DNA of 64,000 bases from Gaiellasilicea sp963811885 (lineage in GTDB: Bacteria > Actinomycetota > Thermoleophilia > Gaiellales > Gaiellaceae): the NCBI GenBank assembly GCA_963811885.1, contig CAWETB010000015.1:682001-746000 (forward strand). Direction: 5' to 3'. Below, piece by piece: positions 1 to 7,672 of the stretch. A model generated the notes under the pieces. It was not told where the DNA came from. It worked only from the letters and a program-made list of their open reading frames with translations, and searched no databases. The stretch's first letter is position 1, and each line of letters opens with the position of its first letter. A program made the position numbers and the translations under genes.

Positions 1-19
1 CCTAGCGAGAGGACACCGC

Positions 20-595
20 GTGGCTCAGGAAGGCAAGCCGGCCCCCGACTTCGAGCTCACGAAGCCTGTTCCGGAGGCGGAGCTGAAGCAGACGGATGCC
101 GGGCTCATTCCCCAGGGCGAAGGCTGGTTCGTGCTCAACGCGCGCGACGTCTCGTGGATCCGAAGCGAGGAACGCGGGCAGGACACCGACTTCGAGGGCG
201 GGCAGGAGTGGACCCAGCTCGGCTTCCGCATCCAGGTCGTCGCGCCCGGCCAGCGGGGCATCTACCACGGCGAGAGCGGCCAGGAGGACTTCCTCGTCGT
301 CTCCGGCGAGTGCGTGCTCGTGATCGAGGGTGAGGAGCGCCATCTGAAGGCCTGGGACTTCGTCCACTGTCCGCCTTGGACGAAGCACACCTTCGTCGGC
401 GCCGGTGACGGGCCGTGCGTGATCGTCATGGCCGGCAGCCGAGCGGGCGGCTTCGAGGTCGTCTATGCCGTGAGCGACGTGGCGGCAAAGCACGGTGCGA
501 GCGTGCTCGAGGAGACGTCGAAGCCGGACGAGGCCTACGCCCACTTCGGGCCGGAGGAGCGGGCGGCGTACCAGGAGGGATGGCTGCCGTGGTGA
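20..595 (+). CDS. Cupin-domain protein
   Basis: A 191-aa protein with one cupin barrel at about residues 65-145. Visible cupin motif 1 is GIYHGESGQEDFLVVSGE and motif 2 is CPPWTKHTFVGAG; the ligand set appears to be His/Glu/His. Cupins of this kind bind a metal and act as small dioxygenases, isomerases or sensors; the substrate cannot be told from sequence. It starts with GTG or the following codon at the very edge of the window, so its upstream context is unseen. The next gene starts 9 bp after its stop on the same strand, and its N-terminus (EGKPAPDF) resembles that of the downstream peroxiredoxin, which may hint at a shared operon. Confidence 0.8.
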   Translation: MAQEGKPAPDFELTKPVPEAELKQTDAGLIPQGEGWFVLNARDVSWIRSEERGQDTDFEGGQEWTQLGFRIQVVAPGQRGIYHGESGQEDFLVVSGECVLVIEGEERHLKAWDFVHCPPWTKHTFVGAGDGPCVIVMAGSRAGGFEVVYAVSDVAAKHGASVLEETSKPDEAYAHFGPEERAAYQEGWLPW

Positions 596-604
596 ACGAC
601 CCCG

Positions 605-1088
605 ATGGCCCGACGAACGGAGGCACCCTTGGTCGAGGAAGGTAAACCAGCTCCTGACTTCACGCTCGACGTCGGACTCCGGCGAGCAGGTCTCGCTCGA
701 GTCCCTCCGCGGAAAGCCGGTCGTCCTCTATTTCTATCCCCGGGACGACACGCCCGGCTGCACGACGCAGGCCTGCGGGATCCGCGACGCGTGGGGCGAG
801 TTCGAGCGCGCGGGCGCTGTCGTGCTCGGCGTCAGCCCCGACGACGAGCGCTCGCACGTCAAGTTCAAGGAGAAGTACGACCTGCCGTTCACCCTCCTGG
901 CCGACACCGACCATGCCATCGCCGAGGAGTACGGCGTCTGGAAAGAGAAGTCGTTCGCCGGCAAGAAGTACATGGGTGTCGAGCGCTCCACCTTCGTGAT
1001 CGACGCCGACGGCAACGTCGCCAGGGAGATGCGAAACGTGAAGGCGGACACGCACGCCGACGACGTCCTGGCGGCGCTGGCGCCCTGA
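605..1088 (+). CDS. bcp: Thioredoxin-dependent peroxiredoxin, PrxQ/BCP type (one frameshift)
   Basis: PrxQ-type peroxiredoxin that reduces hydroperoxides in the cytoplasm. The N-terminus (EEGKPAPDFTLD) is read from the ATG at 605. The rest continues in the next frame from about 670 (DSGEQVSLESLRGKPVVLYFYP), so one extra base, probably a G in GTCGGAC, splits the gene. The active site TPGCTTQACGIRD carries the peroxidatic Cys and a resolving Cys five residues later, typical of the atypical 2-Cys BCP class. The full length of about 160 aa is normal. It lies 9 bp after the cupin gene. The following methyltransferase frame begins at the stop codon. Confidence 0.88.
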
Positions 1089-2032
1089 CCGGGCTGCCGC
1101 CGCAGCTGGCGGAGGGAATCGAGCGACTCGTCGCGCGCGCGGGCGGCTCGGTCGCGAAAGAGGTCGAAGCGCTCTCGTCCGCGTATCGCGGCGACACTGG
1201 TTCGCGGGCGGCCCGATCGCCGGCGCAGGTGGCGGCGTATCTCGCCTACCGCGCGCCGGCGACGTTCGCCGCCGCCGCGGCCGTCTTCCGCCAGATCGCC
1301 CTGCAGCGGCCCGAGTGGCGGCCGGCGTCGCTGCTCGACGTCGGCGCCGGGCCCGGCGTCGCCGCCTGGGCGGCAGCGGAGATCTGGCCCTCGCTGACAG
1401 CGCTGACCCTGGTCGAGGCAGAGCCGGAGATGCTCGCGGCCGGCCGCGAGCTGCTGCCCGATGCGGACTGGGTCGCCGGCGACGTCGTGCAGGCACGGGG
1501 GCCGGCCGATCTCGTCGTCGCGTCATACGTGCTCGGCGAGCTGCGCGACCCAGTGGACGCCGTGGCGCACCTGTGGCGGCAGAGCACGGACACGCTCGTG
1601 CTGATCGAGCCCGGGACGCCGGCGGGCTACCGCCGTGTCCTCGCCGCCCGCGCCGCCGTGATCGACGCAGGCGGGCAGACCGTCGGCCCGTGCCCGCACG
1701 ACCTCGCGTGCCCGCTCGAGCCGGACGACTGGTGCCATTTCGCGGTCCGGCTGCCCCGCTCGAGGCTGCACCGGCAGGCGAAGGGCGTCGAGCTCGGCTA
1801 CGAGGACGAGAAGTTCTCCTACGCGGCCCTCTCACGCGCGACCGCGCCGCGGGCCGATGCGCGGATCATCCGTCAGCCGCAGATCCGCTCCGGCCACGTC
1901 AACCTCGTCACGTGTGAGCGGGACGGCATCCACGAGCGCACGATCAGCCGCAAGCAGGGTCCCCGGTTCAAGGAGGCAAAGGGGGCCGCCTGGGGCGACG
2001 CTATCGCTGAGCCACCCGCGCCACCGCCCTGA
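1085..2032 (+). CDS. Rsm22-like small-subunit rRNA methyltransferase family protein
   Basis: About 315 aa. The SAM-binding motif I is LLDVGAGPGVAAWAA, followed by an acidic motif II region (TLVEAEPEML). The C-terminal half has PCPHDLACPL and a downstream DDWCHF, the cysteine pattern of the Rsm22 family, which acts on the small ribosomal subunit. The start is unclear. The frame overlaps the peroxiredoxin stop and has no ATG, GTG or TTG near residue 1, so I mark the CTG at 1085 as a placeholder; a further indel upstream is the alternative. The 3' end overlaps the convergent thioesterase gene by 32 bp. Confidence 0.75.
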   Translation: MTGLPPQLAEGIERLVARAGGSVAKEVEALSSAYRGDTGSRAARSPAQVAAYLAYRAPATFAAAAAVFRQIALQRPEWRPASLLDVGAGPGVAAWAAAEIWPSLTALTLVEAEPEMLAAGRELLPDADWVAGDVVQARGPADLVVASYVLGELRDPVDAVAHLWRQSTDTLVLIEPGTPAGYRRVLAARAAVIDAGGQTVGPCPHDLACPLEPDDWCHFAVRLPRSRLHRQAKGVELGYEDEKFSYAALSRATAPRADARIIRQPQIRSGHVNLVTCERDGIHERTISRKQGPRFKEAKGAAWGDAIAEPPAPPP

Positions 2033-2729
2033 TCCCGTCCGGGGCGCGGAAGCCGACCAGCAGCTCCGCCCCGGCGCGCGACGCGACCAGCTCGATCGCG
2101 TCGTCGAGGTCGATCGGCTCGCGGTAGTCGAGCTCGGCGACGAGCGGGCGCCCGGGGTCGATGCCGGCCGACGGGAGCACGTGCTCGACGGCCTGCCAGT
2201 AGACGGCGTTGTTGACGTGGCCGTGGAGGTCGATGTCGCTCACACGCAGCGGCCACGGGAGGCCGGTGTCGTCCGGCGACGGATCGGGCAGCTCCAGCTT
2301 CGTCGAGACGCGCCGGCCGCCGGCGGCGTCACCGTAGATCTCGAAGGCCTCGATCCTGGCGGGCCGCTGATCCCGGTCGAGATGGATCCAGACGCTGTCG
2401 ACCTCGGCGCGGCCGCCGCGGTCGCCCCGGAGCGACCAGCGCCGTCCCGCGGCGATCGCCGCCTGCCCGCTGGACCAGGTGACGAGGTCGACTCGCTGAT
2501 CCTCGAGAAACGGCTCGACCACGTCGATCCGGATCCGGCGCAGGAACCAGAGGTGCTCCGGCATGCCCCACCCGGTCTCCTGGACGTCCTCGATCGCGAC
2601 GTCCTGGAGGAACCGAGCCAGCGCGTCGAGCCGCACGCGGCCGTGGCGGTCGACGTCCGCAAGCCGCGCGCGGCACGTCGCGGAGAACGTCCGTCCGGTG
2701 GTGGGGACGGGAATGCCTGGGTCGAGCAC
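2001..2729 (-). CDS. Acyl-ACP thioesterase-family protein (double hotdog)
   Basis: A 242-aa protein with two hotdog repeats. The N-terminal repeat starts RARLADVDRHGRVRLDAL and the C-terminal one holds VSDIDLHGHVNNAVYWQ, matching the D..HVNN..Y motif of FatA/FatB-type thioesterases, which release fatty acids from acyl carrier protein. The Asn and His of that motif are the expected catalytic residues. It lies 5 bp downstream of the hydrolase-cyclase gene on the same strand, so the two are probably co-transcribed. Its 3' end overlaps the Rsm22-like gene tail to tail. Confidence 0.82.
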   Translation of the reverse strand: MLDPGIPVPTTGRTFSATCRARLADVDRHGRVRLDALARFLQDVAIEDVQETGWGMPEHLWFLRRIRIDVVEPFLEDQRVDLVTWSSGQAAIAAGRRWSLRGDRGGRAEVDSVWIHLDRDQRPARIEAFEIYGDAAGGRRVSTKLELPDPSPDDTGLPWPLRVSDIDLHGHVNNAVYWQAVEHVLPSAGIDPGRPLVAELDYREPIDLDDAIELVASRAGAELLVGFRAPDGIRAVARVAQR

Positions 2730-2734
2730 GCCGG

Positions 2735-4066
2735 CTACGACTCCACGCGAAAGATCTGCCAGGTATCGGGAACGCCTTTGAGCTCACGCATCCCGTAGTC
2801 CTGGAAGCTGAGCCCCGACCCGGCGACGAGATCCTTCACGGTGTGCGAGACGAGGACCTCGTCACCGTTCGCGAGCGCCATCACCCGCGCAGCGATGTGG
2901 ACGCCGAGCCCTGCGATGCCCCCACCGCGCTTTTCGATCTCCCCCGTGTGGAGACCCGAGCGGATCGCGATCCCGAGATCGTGCACGCGATCCCGTAGAG
3001 CAAGAGCCGTGCGGACGGCGCGCGCGGGGCCGTCGAACGTCGCCACGACACCGTCGCCCGTGAAGTCGGCGATCACACCGCCGTGCGCCTGTATCTCCGT
3101 GCGGGCGATCTCCTCGTGCGAATCGAGGATCGCACGCCACCCACGATCGCCCAGCTCGGCTGCCCGCGCCGTCGAGTCGACGATGTCCGTGAAGAGCACG
3201 GTTGCGAGCACGCGATCGATGTCGTGCGTGGGCCGGGTTCCCGTGATGAACGCCTCGACTTCGTCGATCACCGGGTCGACGTCACCGACCGCCAGCCCGT
3301 AGTCGACACCCGGCACCTCGACGAACTCGGCGCCGGGAATGAGGCCGGCGACAGCATCCCCGCTCGCGGCAGAGAAGAGCGCGTCGCGCCGCGAGACGAC
3401 GAGAGTCGGTACGCGAATGGTGGGCAGAACGGGCCGCACGTCGAGTTCGAAGATCATCCGGATCACGGCGGCGGCGACGGCTGGGCTTGCGGCCAGCCTG
3501 AGAAAGCGGCCCCACGCCTGCACGGCCCGGTCATCTCCCGCGATGCTCGGATTGACAGCAGCCATGGTCAGGCCCTCGCCCCAGGCCTGATCGACGCTGC
3601 TGACGAGCGCGTCGATGATCTCGGGCCGAACCCCCGAAGGGTTGTCCGGCGCCCAGGCGGGTCGGGCGGTCGCGTTCGCGAGTACGAGCGAGCTCACCCG
3701 GTCCGGGTACGTCGCGGCGAACAGCGCAGCCATCATCGATCCCTCATTGGCGCCCAACAGCACCGCGCGCTCGACCCCGACGGCATCCATGACCGCGCGC
3801 ACGTCGCTCATCCACTCTTCCAGGAACGGGAGCCGGTCGATCGGAACCGGATCCGACAGACCGATCCCACGCTTGTCGAACGAGATCACGCGACTGAACG
3901 ACGCCAGCCGGCGGAGGTAGTACGCAAAGCCCGGGAAGTCCCAGCGCGCCTCGACATGGCTGAACCAGGTCGAGACGAGCACGAGATCGGGCGGCCCTTC
4001 GCCCACGACTTGATACGCGACGTGAACGCCACCCGCCTTCGCATATCTCGTCTGCGGCGACGTCAT
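2735..4066 (-). CDS. Alpha/beta-hydrolase-fold protein fused to a class III adenylate/guanylate cyclase domain
   Basis: A 443-aa fusion. Residues 1-265 form an alpha/beta-hydrolase domain (oxyanion-region SFDKRGIGLSD). Residues 285-443 form a class III cyclase domain that would make cAMP or cGMP. The cyclase metal aspartates are visible in VLFTDIVDST and DFTGDGVVATFDG. The transition-state position reads GLGVHIAARV, with His where many cyclases have Asn. The hydrolase nucleophile elbow reads LLGANEGSMMA, so the usual Ser of GxSxG is Asn; the domain is probably a ligand sensor rather than an esterase. The ATG lies only 7 nt after the tRNA-Leu 3' end. Confidence 0.88.
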   Translation of the reverse strand: MTSPQTRYAKAGGVHVAYQVVGEGPPDLVLVSTWFSHVEARWDFPGFAYYLRRLASFSRVISFDKRGIGLSDPVPIDRLPFLEEWMSDVRAVMDAVGVERAVLLGANEGSMMAALFAATYPDRVSSLVLANATARPAWAPDNPSGVRPEIIDALVSSVDQAWGEGLTMAAVNPSIAGDDRAVQAWGRFLRLAASPAVAAAVIRMIFELDVRPVLPTIRVPTLVVSRRDALFSAASGDAVAGLIPGAEFVEVPGVDYGLAVGDVDPVIDEVEAFITGTRPTHDIDRVLATVLFTDIVDSTARAAELGDRGWRAILDSHEEIARTEIQAHGGVIADFTGDGVVATFDGPARAVRTALALRDRVHDLGIAIRSGLHTGEIEKRGGGIAGLGVHIAARVMALANGDEVLVSHTVKDLVAGSGLSFQDYGMRELKGVPDTWQIFRVES

Positions 4067-4073
4067 TCAGCTA

Positions 4074-4157
4074 TGCGGATGAGAGGACTTGAACCTCCAC
4101 GCCCCGAAGGGCACACGGACCTGAACCGTGCGCGTCTACCAATTCCGCCACATCCGC
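4074..4157 (-). tRNA. tRNA-Leu (anticodon CAG)
   Basis: An 84-nt class II tRNA read on the minus strand. The acceptor stem is GCGGATG paired with CATCCGC, with discriminator A and no encoded CCA. The anticodon stem is CACGG/CCGTG around the loop TTCAGGT, giving CAG. A long variable arm (GCCCTTCGGGGC) and the T-arm GGTTCAAGTCC are present, as expected for tRNA-Leu. The hydrolase-cyclase gene starts 7 nt downstream. Confidence 0.96.
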
Positions 4158-4247
4158 GCGGACGGACAGTGTAGCCACCTCTTTCCGGAGATTTCCTGCC
4201 ACGGGTGCTTGTCGGCGGAACGATGCCGCCGTAGTGTCGGCGAGTCG

Positions 4248-4910
4248 ATGACGAGCCCGCCAGCCCACGGCGACGGACGCACGATCTTCCTCATCGACGG
4301 CTGGTCGGCGTATCGGCGCTCGCTACGGCTCTTCGTCGAGGCCGCCGGTTACCGCGTCGTCGGAGAGGCCGACAGCATCTCCGCAGCCGCCGCACACGTA
4401 GGTCTCGGCGCGGCCGACGTCGTCATCCTCGATCCCGGATGGGAGTGGCGGGGCGTCCGGGCCGATCTCGCGAGGCTTCGTGATGCCAACCATGCGGTCG
4501 CCATTGTCCTGCTGACGGCGACGCCACTCGCGACGGACGTGGCGCGGCAGGCTCACGGGGCCAGCGTCGACGCCCAGCTGACGAAGGAGGCGAGCCCCGA
4601 GGAGATTCTTGCCACTGTGGCGATCGCACTGCGCGGAAACCTGATCGTCCTGAGCCGCGGCCACCCCCTCCATTGGGAGCGACCGAACCTGACTCGTCGG
4701 GAGCACGAGATCCTGACGCTCGTCGCAGAGGGATTCCCCAACCACGTCATCGGCGAGATTCTGTGGGTCGACGAGCAATCCGTTCGCTTCCAGCTCGTGA
4801 GCGTGTTCCGCAAGCTCGGCGTCCGGGACCGTGCCGCCGCGGTGCAACGGGCGGAGGCCTTTGGGCTCCTTGATGCCGTGGGAGTGGCCGGACTCGCCTC
4901 CTGCCGGTGA
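4248..4910 (+). CDS. NarL/LuxR-type response regulator
   Basis: About 220 aa: a receiver-like domain (about 12-125) and a C-terminal LuxR helix-turn-helix (about 148-205). The receiver keeps the phospho-acceptor Asp (DVVILDPGW), the Thr (IVLLTAT) and the Lys (QLTKEAS), but the acidic pair is reduced (FLIDGW rather than DD). The HTH reads NLTRREHEILTLVAEGF, then EILWVDEQSVRFQLV. The regulator at 48746 shares the ILWVxxQxVxFxL signature, so they are paralogues. The ATG at 4248 follows a TAGTGT box by 10 nt. No sensor kinase is adjacent. Confidence 0.85.
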   Translation: MTSPPAHGDGRTIFLIDGWSAYRRSLRLFVEAAGYRVVGEADSISAAAAHVGLGAADVVILDPGWEWRGVRADLARLRDANHAVAIVLLTATPLATDVARQAHGASVDAQLTKEASPEEILATVAIALRGNLIVLSRGHPLHWERPNLTRREHEILTLVAEGFPNHVIGEILWVDEQSVRFQLVSVFRKLGVRDRAAAVQRAEAFGLLDAVGVAGLASCR

Positions 4911-4963
4911 ATGGCCCCAAGCCTGAGCGCCAAGCCGTAACACGCTCTTCAAGACTTCTTCCC

Positions 4964-4969
4964 TACCAT
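4964..4969 (+). promoter_or_regulatory. Putative -10 box (TACCAT) of a leaderless promoter
   Basis: TACCAT fits the actinobacterial TANNNT -10 pattern and lies 8 nt before the GTG at 4978. No Shine-Dalgarno sequence precedes that start, which agrees with leaderless transcription of the subtilase gene. No convincing -35 is visible. Confidence 0.4.
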
Positions 4970-4977
4970 TGGCGCAC

Positions 4978-7395
4978 GTGCGGCGGGGTCTCTCCATCTG
5001 CGCTCTCTCCCTGCTCGCACTCGCGACGGGCTCCGCGCGCGCCGAGCCGCAGGCGCCTCAGGGGGAGCTCGTCGAGGTGGTCGTCTCGCTCTCGCAGAAG
5101 CCGCTCGCGACCACGAGCTGGCGCGCGGGACGCCAGCTGCAGACGCGCACGCTGGCCAACTCGCAGTCGAGCCTCGCGCAGCGCATCGAGACCGCGGTCC
5201 CGGATGCACAGATCCGCTGGCGCTACCGGCTGGTCGCCAACGGGATGGCCGTCGTCGTCCCGCGCTCCCAGCTCGGCCGGCTGACGTCGCTCCCCGGCGT
5301 CGAGACCGTCTATCCGAGCGTCAGCTACCGCCCGCAGCTCGATCGCAGCCCGCAGCAGATCGGCGCGCCGGCGCTGTGGGGTCCCGGCCTCACGAACGCC
5401 GGGCAGGGGATCAAGATCGCGATCATCGACGAGGGGATCGACCAGACGCACCCGTTCTTCTCGCCGGCCGGCTACACGATGCCGGCGGGCTACCCCAAGG
5501 GCCAGACCGCGTACACGACGGCGAAGGTGATCGTGGCGCGCGCGTTCCCGCCCGCGAGCCCGACGTGGAAGCACGCCTCGAAGCCGTTCGACCCCGAGAT
5601 GTCTTCGCACGGCACGCACGTGGCGGGCATCGCCGCCGGCAACGCGAACACGCTCGCTCAGGGCGTCCGCATCTCCGGCGTCGCGCCGCGCGCGTATCTC
5701 GGCAACTACAAGGCGCTGACGATTCCGACCGACGCCGACGTCGGGCTCGACGGCAACTCGCCGGAGCTCGTCGCCGCGATCGAGGCGGCGGTCGCGGACG
5801 GGATGGACGTGATCAACATGTCGCTCGGCGAGCCGGAGATCGAGCCGTCGCGCGACATCGTCGTCAAGGCGCTCGAGGCTGCAGCCCGCGCCGGTGTCGT
5901 GCCGGTGGTCTCGGCGGGCAACGACTTCGAGGAGTTCGGCCGCGGGTCGGTCGGCTCGCCCGGAGCGACGCCGAGCGCGATCACCGTCGGGGCCGTGACG
6001 ACGTCGCGCGGCGGCGCCGACGACGTGATCTCGTCGTTCTCCTCGAGCGGCCCGACGCCGCTCTCGCTGCAGTTGAAGCCCGACGTCTCGGCGCCCGGAT
6101 CGGGAATCCTCTCGGCGGCGCCTCGCGGCGAGTACGCGACGCTCTCCGGGACGAGCATGGCCGCGCCGCATGTGTCCGGTGGCGTGGCGCTGCTGCTCCA
6201 GAAGCATCCGACCTGGACGCCGGCGCAGGTGAAGTCGGCGCTCGCGCTCACCGGCGACCCCGCCTACACGAACGAGCGCAAGGCCGACGAAGTGCCGACG
6301 CTCCGTGGCGGGGGCGGCGTGATCAACCTGCCTCGCGCGGACACGACGCCGATCTTCACGAGCCCGGTCGCATTCAGCTTCGGAGTGATCCGCTCCAACG
6401 CCACTCTGACCCGCTCCGTGCAGCTCACCGACTCAGGCCTCGGCGGAACCGGCCCGTGGACGGTGACGGTCGAGGCGCAGAACCGGCCGGCGGGCGCCAC
6501 GGTGCTCGCCCCGGCCACGGTCACGGTGCCCGGAAAGCTGGACCTGACCGTGCGCACGACGCAGGCGACCGATGCCGAAGCGACGGGATACGTCGTCCTC
6601 ACGCGCGGCACCGTGCGTCTGCGGATCCCGTACTGGTTCGGCACGGGAACCCCTGCGCTGGCGGGGGTCAAGCCCGCCGCGCTGAAGAAAGCGGGCAGCT
6701 ACAAGTCGTCGACGAAGGGCGGCTCGACGCGCGTCTCGCGCTACCGCTACCCGGAGAACCCGGTCGGATTCGGCTTCAGCCCGACGCTCCCCGGCCCCGA
6801 GCGCGTCTTCCGGGTCACGCTCACCAAGCCGGCCACCAACTTCGGCGTCGTCGTCACGAGCCGGGCATCCGGCGTCCGCGTCGAGCCCCGGATCGTCCGC
6901 GCCGGCGACGAGCGGCACCTGACCGGCTACGCCGCGCTGCCGTTCAACCTCAACCCGTACCTGCGCACGTTCGGCGAGCTCGTGCTCGCCGCGGGCACGA
7001 TCCTCCCCGCCGCCGGCTCCTACGACGTCGTCTTCGACAGCCCCTCGGCGGCACGGGCGGGCGCATTCACCTACCGGTACTGGATCAACGATGTCGCGCC
7101 GCCGGCGCTCGCGCTGCGGACGCCGCGCGTGAAGAAGGGCGGCCAGATCGTCCTCGCCGCCTCCGATCGCGGCTCGGGCATCGATCCGGCCTCGATCGTC
7201 TTCCGCATCGACGGCGACGAGCACTCGGGCCAGTACACCGCCGGCACGATCCGGGTCTCCACGTCCGGCCTCAGCAAGGGCCGCCACAGCCTCCACGTGC
7301 AGGTCTCCGACTACCAGGAGTCGCGCAACATGGAGAACGTGGGCCGGATCCTGCCGAACACCAGGATCCTGCAGACGACGTTCGTCGTCCGCTAG
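4978..7395 (+). CDS. Secreted subtilisin-like serine peptidase (S8)
   Basis: About 805 aa with a signal peptide (SICALSLLALATGSARA) and an I9-like propeptide, then an S8 catalytic domain. The triad is visible: Asp in IAIIDEGIDQTHP, His in SSHGTHVAGIAAG and Ser in LSGTSMAAPHVSGG. The C-terminal 350 residues look like beta-sandwich modules and end in a bacterial Ig-like segment (SDRGSGIDPASIVFRIDG). It probably degrades extracellular protein. A TTG at 4969 is an alternative start, but it overlaps the -10-like box, so GTG 4978 is preferred. The frame is intact over 2.4 kb. Confidence 0.92.
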   Translation: MRRGLSICALSLLALATGSARAEPQAPQGELVEVVVSLSQKPLATTSWRAGRQLQTRTLANSQSSLAQRIETAVPDAQIRWRYRLVANGMAVVVPRSQLGRLTSLPGVETVYPSVSYRPQLDRSPQQIGAPALWGPGLTNAGQGIKIAIIDEGIDQTHPFFSPAGYTMPAGYPKGQTAYTTAKVIVARAFPPASPTWKHASKPFDPEMSSHGTHVAGIAAGNANTLAQGVRISGVAPRAYLGNYKALTIPTDADVGLDGNSPELVAAIEAAVADGMDVINMSLGEPEIEPSRDIVVKALEAAARAGVVPVVSAGNDFEEFGRGSVGSPGATPSAITVGAVTTSRGGADDVISSFSSSGPTPLSLQLKPDVSAPGSGILSAAPRGEYATLSGTSMAAPHVSGGVALLLQKHPTWTPAQVKSALALTGDPAYTNERKADEVPTLRGGGGVINLPRADTTPIFTSPVAFSFGVIRSNATLTRSVQLTDSGLGGTGPWTVTVEAQNRPAGATVLAPATVTVPGKLDLTVRTTQATDAEATGYVVLTRGTVRLRIPYWFGTGTPALAGVKPAALKKAGSYKSSTKGGSTRVSRYRYPENPVGFGFSPTLPGPERVFRVTLTKPATNFGVVVTSRASGVRVEPRIVRAGDERHLTGYAALPFNLNPYLRTFGELVLAAGTILPAAGSYDVVFDSPSAARAGAFTYRYWINDVAPPALALRTPRVKKGGQIVLAASDRGSGIDPASIVFRIDGDEHSGQYTAGTIRVSTSGLSKGRHSLHVQVSDYQESRNMENVGRILPNTRILQTTFVVR

Positions 7396-7398
7396 CTC

Positions 7399-7629
7399 CT
7401 AGCTCCTGCGGTCCTTCTCCTCGATCGTCGGCAGCTCGGCGAGGTCGCGCTGCACGCTCTCGGCGAACTCCTCCTCCTCCGAGCGAATCACCTTGAAGCT
7501 CGCCTTCCGGCGCTTCCGCTCGCGCTGACGGCGCGCGTCGGTGCCGACAATCGTGCTCACGCGCGACCACTCGGCGCCGATCACGACGGCGACCCCCAGA
7601 ACCAGCAGCACGATCCAGGGCCAGCTCAC
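7399..7629 (-). CDS. Small single-pass membrane protein
   Basis: A 76-aa protein starting at GTG 7629. One transmembrane helix (WPWIVLLVLGVAVVIGAEW) is followed by a basic stretch (RRQRERKRRK) and an acidic tail (RSEEEEFAESVQRDLAELP), so the charged tail should be cytoplasmic. I recognise no family. It is convergent with the subtilase gene (3 bp between stops) and divergent from the copper-protein gene at 7673, whose promoter overlaps its 5' flank. The longer frame upstream of 7629 is probably not translated. Confidence 0.55.
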   Translation of the reverse strand: MSWPWIVLLVLGVAVVIGAEWSRVSTIVGTDARRQRERKRRKASFKVIRSEEEEFAESVQRDLAELPTIEEKDRRS

Positions 7630-7659
7630 TCTCAGAGTGTACCCCCGCGAAACCGGAGC

Positions 7660-7665
7660 TACAGT
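7660..7665 (+). promoter_or_regulatory. Putative -10 box (TACAGT) of a leaderless promoter
   Basis: TACAGT matches TANNNT and ends 7 nt before the ATG at 7673. There is no purine-rich ribosome-binding site between them. This is the geometry of leaderless actinobacterial genes. Confidence 0.5.
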
Positions 7666-7672
7666 TGCCCGG

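Noticed and set aside
605..2032. A single 475-aa protein fusing the peroxiredoxin start to the methyltransferase.
   Set aside because: The middle of this frame is an out-of-frame reading of the peroxiredoxin; two separate genes explain the sequence better.
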